DNA of 64,000 nucleotides from assembly GCA_002071445.1 (NCBI GenBank), contig MWFE01000013.1:87315-151314 (forward strand), in the 5' to 3' direction. Below are positions 45,441-54,696 of the stretch, piece after piece. The notes under the pieces were generated by a model. That model saw nothing but the letters and a program-made list of their open reading frames with translations, was not told where the DNA came from and did not search any database. This stretch comes from Bacteroidetes bacterium ADurb.Bin008 (GTDB lineage: Bacteria; Bacteroidota; Bacteroidia; Bacteroidales; Tenuifilaceae). Position 1 is the first letter of the stretch. Each line of letters begins with the position of its first letter. Both the position numbers and the translations under genes were made by a program.

Positions 45441-45500
45441 AAATTGGAATTAAAAAAGGTCAAATTGAAACTCAATGTTTTAAATACAACCAGTGCGTGA

Positions 45501-46655
45501 TTAGGTTAATAATATTTCAATGATTTCCTCATTGGGTACAAACCTCCCTTGTTTACTGTAATATATTGCACATCCCCCTCTTTGGTTACTTTCTCTCACC
45601 TGTGGCAAATACTGTCCCTTCTCTACATATATTTCTTTTCTAACAATCTCACTATACTCCTGGCTTCTATCAATAATTTCAGCTACATAACCCGATTTAG
45701 TATTGCTATAGTATATTCCGGAGAAATCCTGCTTTGTCAATTCTATTTTCGGTGCTATTCCACAAGCAATATCAATTGTAGCTTTTAAAAAATCGAAACC
45801 AGTTGATAACTGAACTAGATCAGAGCCAATGTAATCGCCACCCATGCGGGCACCGATTTCAACAATATATATTTGATTGTCTTTCGTGAGCATTAACTCC
45901 GAATGGGAAGCCCCATACTCCACGCCTAGAGCCGAAAGTGATTTCTTAACGATATCAATCATTCTCTGTTTCAGCAAGTCAGGCAGATAGGCCGGTTGAT
46001 GATGAGCCTTTTCTACAAAATATGGAGGCCCAAATGTTTCTTTCTCCGTGATTTGCAAAAAATGGTGTTCCCCTTTCCAAGATATCATCTCTACACTGAA
46101 TTCTTGCCCCTGAATGTACTCTTCCACAATCACTCTTTTACCGAAAGACTCATCCATTGCCCTAGCAACAGCGTTTGGAAGATCATCGTAAGATTCAACC
46201 TTTGAAACCCCTCTACTCCCACTCCGGTCGGTGGGTTTAACAATTACGGGGAATTGAATTTTTTTATACTCTTGGGCTTCACAATCAACCAGATAAAAAT
46301 CGGGGCATGGCAACGAAAAACTTCTCAATTTGCTGCGCATGAAGTATTTGTCGGTAGAAAATGTTGTGCTTTCCAAACTATTCCCTATTAACCCAAGTTT
46401 GTCTGCAATATAGTTTACAGTAATAGCTGCCAAATCGGAGGCAATGGAAATAACACCAACCGGTTTTAGAGTGCGGGCTATATCACAAATTTTCTCCTTC
46501 TCTGTAATTGATATGGGGTAGAAGCAATAAGCCAATGATTTCCCGACAGCACCCTCCTCCCATGCAAATACATGGGTTTCAAATCCCATATCCTTGGCTT
46601 TTTTTATTAATGGTAGTTGAAAATTGTTTGCGCCGATAATAAGCAGTCTTTTCAT
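45501..46655 (-). CDS. ATP-grasp ligase
   Basis: A 384-residue ATP-grasp enzyme: N-terminal Rossmann-like part (LLIIGANNFQLPLIKKAKDMGF), central FPVIVKPTDRSGSRGVSKVES and VIVEEYIQGQEFSVEMIS, and the metal-binding IYIVEIGARMGGDYIGSDLV. These enzymes join a carboxylate to an amine or thiol through an acyl-phosphate. In a sugar locus with amino-sugar genes it could attach an amino acid or hydroxy-acid to the sugar amine; the substrate is unknown. Its ATG overlaps by 4 bp (ATGA) the stop of a decayed acetyltransferase gene. Confidence 0.88.
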   Translation of the reverse strand: MKRLLIIGANNFQLPLIKKAKDMGFETHVFAWEEGAVGKSLAYCFYPISITEKEKICDIARTLKPVGVISIASDLAAITVNYIADKLGLIGNSLESTTFSTDKYFMRSKLRSFSLPCPDFYLVDCEAQEYKKIQFPVIVKPTDRSGSRGVSKVESYDDLPNAVARAMDESFGKRVIVEEYIQGQEFSVEMISWKGEHHFLQITEKETFGPPYFVEKAHHQPAYLPDLLKQRMIDIVKKSLSALGVEYGASHSELMLTKDNQIYIVEIGARMGGDYIGSDLVQLSTGFDFLKATIDIACGIAPKIELTKQDFSGIYYSNTKSGYVAEIIDRSQEYSEIVRKEIYVEKGQYLPQVRESNQRGGCAIYYSKQGRFVPNEEIIEILLT

Positions 46656-46841
46656 TCTGCTTTTCTTAAAAATTTTGTCGAATTACCTACCCAAATCTCA
46701 TTGTCACCCATATCTTTTGTAAGTACCGAGCCCATTCCTAGCGTTGCATTTTTACCAAATATTAATAATTTCACGGGTAGTCGTATTTAAACCGATATGA
46801 ACTCCATCTTTAATTACAGCTTTATAAATAACTTTGTCAAC
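46652..46841 (-). pseudogene. 3' remnant of a hexapeptide-repeat acyltransferase
   Basis: Two pieces in different frames read through as a left-handed beta-helix acyltransferase C-terminus. Piece 1 (46841-46752) gives VDKVIYKAVIKDGVHIGLN then hits a stop after IINIW. Piece 2 (about 46762-46652) gives IFGKNATLGMGSVLTKDMGD and then NEIWVGNSTKFLRKAE with a stop. The last part matches the family ending (NEVWVGNPAKxLR). Its TGA overlaps the ATG of the ATP-grasp gene, the usual mark of translational coupling, so the intact ancestor was part of this operon. The 100 bp upstream (46842-46942) also lack an intact frame and are not recognised. Confidence 0.75.
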
Positions 46842-46942
46842 TTATGGAAAACTCTTCATTTCCTTAGATTTTACCCATAGCCATTTCTTCTAAAACATAG
46901 GGACTCATAGACTGTAAAATGGTTCTTTTAATAGTATCATAA

Positions 46943-47893
46943 CTATTTTTGTATATGGGAATTTATGATTTCACAAATTCTAATTGCTTTGTCTTCAGAA
47001 AAATACCTGTCATTAAATAGGTTTATTATTGCTTTTGACAAGTTTTCAGCAACGGGGTATTTGTTGTCATTGAAAATCTTGCTTGTAACATCATAATGTG
47101 AACTGGCAAATAGTTTATTTTGCAATATTGAATCTAATATTTCCTGCTGATTATCTACTAAAATATTAAATCTCCATGAATTAAAATCTTTGCCTAACTT
47201 AATAGAGTTCGGAAGTTTATCATCGTAGATTTTATTTAAAGAGTTTTTAATCTTTTTTGACTCCTCTATTTTCTTACTTATTTCAATAAAATACTCCTCC
47301 CCAAGGGTGTTCAAATCAGCATCCAGCCAGTTGTTATTCTCCACAGATATCTTTTTACTATTTTGATAACAGTATTTACAATTATTATTTAGTTTTTGCA
47401 AATCCTCAGGATTATATAATAAATATTTGGATTCAAATATCTCATTATCTTCCACAACGGCAAAACCACCTTTTCCCATATCAACAACCTTTCCATAAGT
47501 TGTACTGAATAGCACCAAATCAGCAAAACCAATTATTTGATTTACATTTGGGAAACACAAACACCTATCATCAATTATCTTAAAATCTTCATTTAGTTTC
47601 TTTAAATCAGAAAAAAACTCTTCTACTTCATACTCACGCCCATATGTATGCACAAAAACAATCCCTTTATACTTTCTAGGATTTGTTTTCAACATATCCA
47701 AAACCATATTTCTATCTATACAATAGTTTTTAGGTTCAATGTCAACAAATTGGAATTTAACTTTGGCTTTAAGAAAAGTAAGCGGAACAATGGGGCAAAT
47801 ATTGGCAGGAAGAAGATAAGCTCCATCGGAAAACTTCTTCAAAAACCAAAATAAAATAGCACTTGCCCTATTTGCTGTAATTATTTTCATCAA
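46943..47893 (-). CDS. DegT/DnrJ-like PLP-fold protein
   Basis: A 316-residue fold-type I aminotransferase-like protein, shorter than WecE-type enzymes (~370-380). Seen: YLLPANICPIVPLTFLKAKVKFQFVD trimmed to its pattern (P...C..V...G/K..FvDi), KIIDDRCLCF in place of the usual EDAAQA, and FSTTYGKVVDMGKGGFAV in place of FSFHxTKxxxxGEGG; the putative PLP lysine is retained. It is divergent, Lys/Asn-rich and AT-rich. Likely a sugar aminotransferase or a related dehydratase-like relative; specificity unknown. It is directly followed upstream in the operon by the NeuD-like gene (adjacent stop and start). Confidence 0.7.
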   Translation of the reverse strand: MMKIITANRASAILFWFLKKFSDGAYLLPANICPIVPLTFLKAKVKFQFVDIEPKNYCIDRNMVLDMLKTNPRKYKGIVFVHTYGREYEVEEFFSDLKKLNEDFKIIDDRCLCFPNVNQIIGFADLVLFSTTYGKVVDMGKGGFAVVEDNEIFESKYLLYNPEDLQKLNNNCKYCYQNSKKISVENNNWLDADLNTLGEEYFIEISKKIEESKKIKNSLNKIYDDKLPNSIKLGKDFNSWRFNILVDNQQEILDSILQNKLFASSHYDVTSKIFNDNKYPVAENLSKAIINLFNDRYFSEDKAIRICEIINSHIQK

Positions 47894-48544
47894 TTAGATT
47901 TGTTTCGCCGGAACACCCACTAATGTTTGATTTGATTCAATATTTTTAATAACTGCCGAAGCCATGCCAATAATATTGTAATCACCCATTACAACCCTAT
48001 CCCTTATGGTTGAATTTAAACCTATAAAATTGCCATCACCTATTAAAATTTCTGAACTGATGGTAGAGTTCCCAGCTAGAATATTATAATTCCCTAATTG
48101 TGAATCATGACCAAATAAAACATTGCCATTAAGTGTATTGAAATTACCAATTTGTGCATTGGAATTTATGGTAACATTAGAACAAACAACATTTCCAATT
48201 CCGAGTTTTGCGCTAGGAGCCACAAATGCAGATGGGTGCACAAAGTTAATAAACTTTTCGTGGGGAAGATTTAAACTCTTAAACAAGTCTACCCTTTCTT
48301 TCATACACGATGGTTTATACAGTGCAAAAAAATATTTCACATCACTATATTTAGCATACTTTTCGTGCAAGTCTTTGATTTTTGCCAAAATAGGAAAACC
48401 ATTGATGTTATCGCCTAAACTTTCATCATCAATGGCATAGCCCAATAGTTCATATTTTGCATTGTAATTTTGTACTGCATGAATAATTTGGTCTGCTAAA
48501 ACAACTGCTGCACCTTTGCCGCCAATTATTATTATTCTCTCCAT
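47894..48544 (-). CDS. NeuD-family sugar O/N-acyltransferase
   Basis: A 216-residue acyltransferase with an N-terminal Rossmann-like half (ERIIIIGGKGAAVVLADQI) and a C-terminal left-handed beta-helix of hexapeptide repeats (LGIGNVVCSNVTINSNAQIG, GNYNILAGNSTIS, GDYNIIGMASAVIKNI, ending GVPAKQI). NeuD/PglD proteins acylate the 4-amino group of UDP- or dTDP-amino-sugars. With the transaminases encoded nearby it likely makes an N-acyl sugar. Its start overlaps the stop of the upstream glycosyltransferase gene (TAATG). Confidence 0.9.
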   Translation of the reverse strand: MERIIIIGGKGAAVVLADQIIHAVQNYNAKYELLGYAIDDESLGDNINGFPILAKIKDLHEKYAKYSDVKYFFALYKPSCMKERVDLFKSLNLPHEKFINFVHPSAFVAPSAKLGIGNVVCSNVTINSNAQIGNFNTLNGNVLFGHDSQLGNYNILAGNSTISSEILIGDGNFIGLNSTIRDRVVMGDYNIIGMASAVIKNIESNQTLVGVPAKQI

Positions 48545-49479
48545 TATCTATAAATTTTACCAATAATATATTTGGGTCTCTGTTTTGTCTCCATATATAT
48601 TCGTCCCACATACTCCCCAATAATTCCCATAATTATATAGTTTATGCCAAATAAAAGCAGAATTAAGACAATGTTAGTTGTCCATCCTGCAACAGATATG
48701 GTGAAAAAAATCCTTTTTATTAAAATCAACAATGCCCATATAAAGCTAAAACCGGCCATTACAAAACCTATTAATGTGGCTATTCTAAGTGGCCAAAGAG
48801 AATAGGAGAAAATCCTATCCAAAGCAAGTTTAAACATTTTTCTTAATGTATAACCGCTGCTTCCTGCCTGCCGTTTGTCGCGATCCATATCGATGGCCAC
48901 ATAATCAAAACCACCCCAATAGAGTAAACTTAAGGTAGTTCCCGTAATTTCAGGAACATTTTTTATTTTTAAGTAAGCCTCGCGTTTAAGCACACGAAAA
49001 ACTCCCAAACCCTGCTCTATTTTTATAGTGGTGGCATAATAGGTTAGTTTATTGAAAAACTTGGAAACTGTACGTTTAATCCAAGTGTCTTTCCGGGTTT
49101 TACGGCGGGCTATGGCCATATCTGTATCACTCTCCATACAAGCTTTTAGCAAATCCTCAATAAATTCAGGAGGATCCTGCAAATCGGAATCCATAATCGT
49201 AATATACTCGTACTGTGCCAAATCGAGACCTGCTGTTATGGCATTAGCTTGTCCAAAATTTCGAGTCAGCCTAACTGCTACTATCCTATCATCTTTCTTT
49301 TTTAACTGTTTAATAACATTGAAAGAATTGTCCTTACTTCCATCATCAATCAGAATAATTTCAAATTGTGTCGATATTTTTTCCATAACCGGAATTAACC
49401 GATCATATAATTTTGGCAATACATCCTGATCATAATATACAGGAATCACCACCGACATATTTATCTCAGGAAAATTCAT
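48544..49479 (-). CDS. DPM1/GtrB-like glycosyltransferase family 2
   Basis: A 311-residue GT2 with MSVVIPVYYDQDVLPKL, LIDDGSKDNSFNVI, TIMDSDLQDPPEFI (DXD) and two C-terminal membrane helices (ATLIGFVMAGFSFIWALLIL; TNIVLILLLFGINYIIMGII) followed by GEYVGRIYMETKQRPKYI, the standard ending of polyprenyl-phosphate glycosyltransferases. It transfers a sugar to a polyprenyl phosphate, for use by a membrane GT-C enzyme such as the GT39-like protein of this locus. Next to it is a LPG-synthase-type membrane protein, a candidate flippase. Confidence 0.93.
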   Translation of the reverse strand: MNFPEINMSVVIPVYYDQDVLPKLYDRLIPVMEKISTQFEIILIDDGSKDNSFNVIKQLKKKDDRIVAVRLTRNFGQANAITAGLDLAQYEYITIMDSDLQDPPEFIEDLLKACMESDTDMAIARRKTRKDTWIKRTVSKFFNKLTYYATTIKIEQGLGVFRVLKREAYLKIKNVPEITGTTLSLLYWGGFDYVAIDMDRDKRQAGSSGYTLRKMFKLALDRIFSYSLWPLRIATLIGFVMAGFSFIWALLILIKRIFFTISVAGWTTNIVLILLLFGINYIIMGIIGEYVGRIYMETKQRPKYIIGKIYR

Positions 49480-49506
49480 AATTAGAATATTGTTTGAAAA
49501 TTAAGT

Positions 49507-50460
49507 TTATATCACCCTGCTAAATTCCTTTTTATCAACCAAATAAAGAATCATTCCGATTAGAGCAGGGGTCAACACTAATAATGAAAAATAAAGAAGA
49601 GAAGCAAAAAAGGCTATATTTTCGTTTACTCCAAGAATTCTATAAAAATATACAAAACTACCTTCACGTATTCCAAATCCTGAAATTGATACAGGTATTA
49701 TTGAAATTATCTGAATTAGTGGTAAGATAGCCAGATGATTGTAAAAAGGCAAATCAACAGCAAATGCTAAAAAAACTAAATACCCACATACTATTGTCGA
49801 AAACTGAAATGCTAAGATTAATGGGATGGTATATTTTAATGATTTTTTTATGGGAAATAGGTTTAACGACTGATATAACGAATGTAAATAATTTGAAACT
49901 TTTTTGAATCTTTTAACTTTTATTAAAAAATTTGAAATCTTAGTAAACAGCCATCTGTTTTTTAAACTAACAAATACAAATAGTATAAAAACGATAATAA
50001 TGCTCAGTATATATATTGTTTTATCGGAGCCTGTCTTTATTGATACTATAATAGAGCCTACCAAACCCAAAATGGCCAATAGAAGAAACCCAATTAAGCG
50101 TTCAATAATAACAGAAGCCCCCCCTCGCCCTTTGTAATCATTGTGTTTCTTCTCGATAAAATAAATCCTTAATGCATCGGATCCGGTAGTCGCAGGTAAT
50201 GCTAAACCCATAAATAAGGATACAAAATTATATTTAATCAGTGTTCCAATTTTTTCATTTACTCCCTGTACTTTCAAAAAAAATTTCCATCTGTTATTAC
50301 CTATTAATGGATTTATTAAGACAGGTATAAAGACAGCAATAAAAATGAAGTATACATTTTGAATTGAATTGAAAACTAAATCAAAGTCTATGTCAAAGTG
50401 AAAAATTGTAAAAAGTAGTACTGCAATTGTCACTCCTAGTTTTACAAGAGTTTTCTTCAT
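49507..50460 (-). CDS. LPG-synthase-type (UPF0104) membrane protein, possible flippase
   Basis: A 317-residue polytopic protein with about 8 helices of the AglD/lysylphosphatidylglycerol-synthase transmembrane family. Seen: FVSLFMGLALPATTGSDALRIYFIEKK (conserved polar GSDALR region) and ASVIIERLIGFLLLA, ISIIPVSISGFGIREGSFVYFY (family signature SGFGIREG). No aminoacyltransferase domain is attached, so it is not an MprF. In glycan loci such proteins are proposed to move polyprenyl-linked sugars across the membrane; adjacency to the GtrB-like gene fits that. Confidence 0.85.
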   Translation of the reverse strand: MKKTLVKLGVTIAVLLFTIFHFDIDFDLVFNSIQNVYFIFIAVFIPVLINPLIGNNRWKFFLKVQGVNEKIGTLIKYNFVSLFMGLALPATTGSDALRIYFIEKKHNDYKGRGGASVIIERLIGFLLLAILGLVGSIIVSIKTGSDKTIYILSIIIVFILFVFVSLKNRWLFTKISNFLIKVKRFKKVSNYLHSLYQSLNLFPIKKSLKYTIPLILAFQFSTIVCGYLVFLAFAVDLPFYNHLAILPLIQIISIIPVSISGFGIREGSFVYFYRILGVNENIAFFASLLYFSLLVLTPALIGMILYLVDKKEFSRVI

Positions 50461-50493
50461 GTTTTAGTTATTTTTTACTGAAAAATTTAAAGA

Positions 50494-51384
50494 CTAACCT
50501 TTAGTTTTCCCTTCAATTAGAGCATTTTTCCGTAATACCTTTTTTGCCATAATAACCATGGGTGGTCCTATGAATTTTCCGTTCATGACGGCTACCCCTT
50601 TTCCCAATTTTTCAGCCTCATCAGATAACCTCAGCATTTCTCTAGCATCCTCAACTTCCTTATTATCAGGAGAGAAGTATTTATGAACCAATGGCAGCTC
50701 TTTTGGGTTAAGTACCAACATCCCTTCAAATCCTAAATTTTTGGCTATCTTAAGATTTGCTTCCAAATCATCCAAATCGTGAACGTTGATGTGAACTGTA
50801 TCAATGGGAATCACATTATTGGCCCTGGCGGCCATGGCAATGATGGCTCGTGGGATAAACAAACTCTGATGCTCTGAATCGTGCACTCCTTCCAAATCAG
50901 CGATAAAGTCTTCGCAACCATAGGCAATGGCTACTACCCTATCCGATGCCTGGCATATCTCCTGAGCGTTTAGAACCGCTGCTGCTGTCTCAATAAGTGG
51001 AATAATCTTAAATGTACCAACCGGAATCCCCTTCTCGTACTCTATGGTTTCTAGCAATTTGGAGAAGAAATAGACATCCTCACCCTTTTTTGATTTGGGA
51101 TACATGAATCCATGGATACCCTCAATGGTAAGTTGGTAAACATCTTTAAGCAGTTGACCACTTTCGCGGTCGTTCACTCGCGGGAAAACCCTGTGGTCAT
51201 TAAACTTACCCTCTTTCACCCATTGGTATATCATATCCCTTGCTAATTGCTTGTTGGCAACAGGTTGTACTGAATCCTCTATGTCAAGAAGGAGTACATC
51301 AGCCTCCGAACGGGAAGCACTTTGCATCAGCCTTTCGTTATGGCCTGGTACAAACATTAAACTGCGCATTAAGTATTGTTCCAT
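50494..51384 (-). CDS. CitE-like HpcH/HpaI-family CoA-ester lyase
   Basis: A 296-residue TIM-barrel protein: RSLMFVPGHNERLMQSASRSEADVLLLDIEDSV at the start (shown only by its key parts FVPGHNE and LLDIEDSV), NDRESGQLLKD, GFMYPKSKKGEDV, PLIETAAAVLNAQEI and YGCEDFIADLEG, the metal- and CoA-binding elements of citE/malyl-CoA lyase-like enzymes. The family makes or cleaves beta-hydroxyacyl-CoA esters such as malyl- or citramalyl-CoA. It is 2 bp from the MaoC-like gene, so the two act together. Their place in a polysaccharide locus suggests synthesis of an unusual acyl group; inferred. Confidence 0.85.
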   Translation of the reverse strand: MEQYLMRSLMFVPGHNERLMQSASRSEADVLLLDIEDSVQPVANKQLARDMIYQWVKEGKFNDHRVFPRVNDRESGQLLKDVYQLTIEGIHGFMYPKSKKGEDVYFFSKLLETIEYEKGIPVGTFKIIPLIETAAAVLNAQEICQASDRVVAIAYGCEDFIADLEGVHDSEHQSLFIPRAIIAMAARANNVIPIDTVHINVHDLDDLEANLKIAKNLGFEGMLVLNPKELPLVHKYFSPDNKEVEDAREMLRLSDEAEKLGKGVAVMNGKFIGPPMVIMAKKVLRKNALIEGKTKG

Positions 51385-51386
51385 TG

Positions 51387-51842
51387 TTATCTTTTTTTAA
51401 TTAGTACCTTCCTGCGAAAACTCATAACATCCTCATCTCTTTGATTATAGGCTATGGTTTCTACATACACAATTCCTCTGTCACGCTTGGATTTCGACTC
51501 GTATTTATCAAGAATCTTAGTTTTTGCGTATATGGTATCATTAATAAATACCGGAGCCAAATGCTTAACATCCTCATAGCCCAAATTAGCTATGGCTTTC
51601 CCGCTAATATCGGGTACGGTTATGCCAACCACCAAACTAAAAACCAATGTACCCACTACCAATACTTTGCCATGCTGCTCCTTTGAAGCATAGTCAATAT
51701 TTGTGTGTAATGGATGGTGGTTCATGGTCAGAAGGGAGAACAGATTATTATCACTCTCGAAGATTGTTTTTGAGGTGGAGTGTCGGATTACCCCCCCTAC
51801 TTCGAAGTCCTCGAAATATTGACCTATTTCAAAGTTTTTCAT
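51387..51842 (-). CDS. MaoC-like enoyl-CoA hydratase/dehydratase
   Basis: A 151-residue hot-dog-fold protein. Seen: IGQYFEDFEVG, SLLTMNHHPLHTNIDYA (the hydratase segment that aligns with D-x-N-P-x-H; the usual Asp position is Met here, but HPLH is kept) and GKVLVVGTLVFSLVVGI. Relatives paired with CitE-type lyases hydrate mesaconyl- or methylcrotonyl-type CoA esters. It is operonic with the CitE-like gene. Reaction not proven. Confidence 0.82.
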   Translation of the reverse strand: MKNFEIGQYFEDFEVGGVIRHSTSKTIFESDNNLFSLLTMNHHPLHTNIDYASKEQHGKVLVVGTLVFSLVVGITVPDISGKAIANLGYEDVKHLAPVFINDTIYAKTKILDKYESKSKRDRGIVYVETIAYNQRDEDVMSFRRKVLIKKR

Positions 51843-51885
51843 CTCTTAATATTTTATTAGTAAGTAATTATATATCAAAACCTAG

Positions 51886-52029
51886 TTATCTCCTAACAAA
51901 AGCATCCCAAGTATTCCCCGACAGATCTCTTACCACATTGTCCTCATCATTTCCAAATTTCCAATGTCCCATAAGTTCGGGATACTTTTCCTCTTTGGCA
52001 AGGTTCTCATTCTCTTCTTGTTAGCTCAT
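51886..52029 (-). pseudogene. C-terminal remnant of a LamG-domain protein
   Basis: About 47 codons between two stops read ENLAKEEKYPELMGHWKFGN then DEDNVVRDLSGNTWDAFVRR and a stop. This matches the ending of the intact LamG lipoprotein at 54697-55401 (KPELQSDLVGYWKFDN...FKDLSKAKRDG). There is no start or signal peptide, so it is the tail of a lost paralogue. Confidence 0.65.
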
Positions 52030-52055
52030 ATAGAGCAAAAGATATAATATCCATA

Positions 52056-52298
52056 TTACAAACAACTCAGTTTCAGGGCAAGGTAACTAACCAAACCTAA
52101 AGACATCATGAGAGTTTGGGTGCTAAAATCACTATGAATCAACAAATCGTAATAATCAATTTTTTGATGTTCAAAACTAGTAAAAGCTGTTCTAATGCGA
52201 TGAAAGGGGTTAAACACTGATGCTAGTTTGAAAACGTTTGTATTGCCCTCAAAATTTGATGCTTTTGTAGTGTGCTGTGCTAATCGCTTTTGTAACAT
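52056..52298 (-). CDS. Hypothetical 80-residue ORF
   Basis: An 80-residue frame (MLQKRLAQHTTKASNFEGNT...LGLVSYLALKLSCL) between the LamG remnant and the GT39-like gene. The end is hydrophobic. No family recognised. Given the decayed neighbour it may be debris of a rearrangement and may not be translated. Confidence 0.3.
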   Translation of the reverse strand: MLQKRLAQHTTKASNFEGNTNVFKLASVFNPFHRIRTAFTSFEHQKIDYYDLLIHSDFSTQTLMMSLGLVSYLALKLSCL

Positions 52299-52485
52299 TC
52301 TAAATCATTTAATAAACCTCCAAACTAAATAGTCTCCTTTGTTACCTCCGTACAAAAATAAGCTGTTATGTGCAATGTCATTAAACCATGCTTTCATCTA
52401 ACAATCAACAGACACATTCGTAGTATTATCAAAATATATATCAATTACGCAAAACAAACTCCTTTGATTTTTAGAAAACCTACTA

Positions 52486-54531
52486 CTAGTCAATTGGTGA
52501 AGAGTACTCATTATTTATAAAATAAACTTCGATGGGCTGTCCAATCCCATCGTCAAATCTTTTCACCAATGAATTGGACAAAATATACTGATAGTAATGA
52601 CGGTTTATAATAAGTTGTTTAACACGTTGTTCCGATAAATCTGATGTTTTTCTTTTGAGAAATTGATTGTATGCCGGTGGTGTTGTTACAAAATACTTTC
52701 CCTTGAATGAGTTCATATATTCGTTATTAATTATACTGCGCATCCAAGCTATTTCAATGCCCCTTACATCTCCTATGCCATGCATTTCGTAATAATAATC
52801 CTGAATATATCTTTCAAACAAATAGTTCAAATACTGATTGTTTTCACGTTCATACAAAAAAACTCTGGACATCTGTTTAGAGTTTACCATTTTTGATTTA
52901 TCGTAAATCTTCGGCAGCATGTGTTGATAATTATCATCTATCAACACAACATGTTTCTCGGCCAAATTCTTCATAATCCATTCTTCAGCCATTTCTTTAT
53001 TCGTCCTTTTCCACTGATATTGGCCTAAATAATTCATAAAAAGTGGTCGTAGAACAAAAAGTATTACTGCCAAATAAAGTGCACTTTTCAAAATATATGA
53101 GGCAATTTTTCCATAAGCAAGATTTTTTGATGAAATAAATTTTTCAATCCATTCAAACAACCCAACAATTGCAATAATTGATAGAAATCTAATTAGTGGA
53201 AAGGCTGGTAAGAACCAATAGTACATAATTTCTGGAGACCCTAAATAGGGTACAACCAATAGAATTAATACCAAGATACTGGGAAAAACAATCTTGAGGT
53301 ATTTTCGTGTGAAAACTAATAGAGGTAAAGTAATAAGGGTGGGTTTTCCGCAGTACTTAACAAAAATTGTGTATAAGGCACTTAGTCTTTCGGTAATAGT
53401 ATAATGGTAATCCCTACTCCAATAAAAACCATCCTCTGCCTGTCCCCCACCTCGCCCCTCAATCCCAATACGAATCATGTTAATAACTTTAACAAACCAA
53501 TTGCTCTGTGGTTGCAAAATATATAATGAAATCACTAAGAAAGCCACTACTCCTGCAATGTCATACCATTTTGCTTCTTTTGTGTACAACCGATAAAGTG
53601 CATAACCAGCCAGAACCAACACAAAAGGCATTGCCGTGATTTTTGAAGCAATGGCACCACTTACAGCAAACGCCATTAAATACAAGTACTTTCTATCATT
53701 ACTTTTAATGGCGGACAAAATCATTAACGAAGCAAACAAAAGTATAAGTTGCTCCGGGCGAATTTTATTTGCAAATAATATGGCGTCTATGCTTAGAATG
53801 GATACAAGGGCAAATAAAATCCAGTATGGTTTTGCAATTTTCGCCTCTCTTAGGATTTTAATAAATATATAAAGAGCTATCAAACCAACTATGGCGAACA
53901 CATAACGTCCAACTTGGATAAAATACCCATTATAAAATAATTGCATTGCATACTCATCAAGGCTTCCAAATTTGCCAAGGAATAGCATCAGTATTGAGAA
54001 AAGATAATAAATCCCATACAACAAATACATGCCCAAGGCTCCATAGCCATACCAATGTGGATCAAAATCCCCCCCAAAAAAACCTACGGCAAAATACACT
54101 AATGCATTCTCGTCTGCCACCTCGCCCTGATAATCCCATAAAGTATAAGTCTGAAACAATGCAATAAGAATAAGGACAATAAAAACACCAAAACCTGTTA
54201 TCCATAGTTTAGGTTTGGAGAAAAATGCAACCTTCTTTAGAGAATGGGGAAGGGCTTGTTTAACAAAATTATACAGCTTTCTTTTAAAATAATTAATAAT
54301 GAGGAATACATTGGCTATTAACCATCTTCTAATTAAGAACAGACCTATGATGAATAGCAGAGTAACAGCTAAATGAAAAACAAGGGAAGCATAACCTGTT
54401 TTTACAACTATCTCACCCTCTATTATTTGCGGTTCGCTTAAATAACAATTAAAATGAAATAGCAAACCTACTGAAATAAGCATTGAAACAATTACCAGAA
54501 TAATAAATGCTATTCTTTCTCGACAAGTCAT
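52486..54531 (-). CDS. GT39-like (PMT/ArnT-type) membrane glycosyltransferase
   Basis: A 681-residue polytopic protein with about 12-14 helices. Seen: WDYQGEVADENALVYFAVGFFGGDFDP, in which the acidic DEN/GDFDPHW region matches the first external loop of GT-C enzymes (catalytic Asp/Glu), NKIRPEQLILLFASLM and VSGAIASKITAMPFVL. GT-C enzymes take sugars from polyprenyl-phosphate donors on the periplasmic face; the GtrB-like protein and flippase candidate of this locus would supply such a donor. It could decorate the exported polymer or lipid A. Unusually, two N-terminal helices and a basic loop precede the GT-C core. Confidence 0.82.
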   Translation of the reverse strand: MTCRERIAFIILVIVSMLISVGLLFHFNCYLSEPQIIEGEIVVKTGYASLVFHLAVTLLFIIGLFLIRRWLIANVFLIINYFKRKLYNFVKQALPHSLKKVAFFSKPKLWITGFGVFIVLILIALFQTYTLWDYQGEVADENALVYFAVGFFGGDFDPHWYGYGALGMYLLYGIYYLFSILMLFLGKFGSLDEYAMQLFYNGYFIQVGRYVFAIVGLIALYIFIKILREAKIAKPYWILFALVSILSIDAILFANKIRPEQLILLFASLMILSAIKSNDRKYLYLMAFAVSGAIASKITAMPFVLVLAGYALYRLYTKEAKWYDIAGVVAFLVISLYILQPQSNWFVKVINMIRIGIEGRGGGQAEDGFYWSRDYHYTITERLSALYTIFVKYCGKPTLITLPLLVFTRKYLKIVFPSILVLILLVVPYLGSPEIMYYWFLPAFPLIRFLSIIAIVGLFEWIEKFISSKNLAYGKIASYILKSALYLAVILFVLRPLFMNYLGQYQWKRTNKEMAEEWIMKNLAEKHVVLIDDNYQHMLPKIYDKSKMVNSKQMSRVFLYERENNQYLNYLFERYIQDYYYEMHGIGDVRGIEIAWMRSIINNEYMNSFKGKYFVTTPPAYNQFLKRKTSDLSEQRVKQLIINRHYYQYILSNSLVKRFDDGIGQPIEVYFINNEYSSPID

Positions 54532-54696
54532 AATAAAACTTATCCTACTAAAAATTAGATACTTGTACCTCTAATAAAATAATTATTTTTCAATTTATCT
54601 TGAAAGAGATAGGGCATGAAAAAACAAAACACTATTAATAAAAATTTATGTTTTGAAATAGTGAATACTATAAATATCTTCTTACAAAACTCATGA

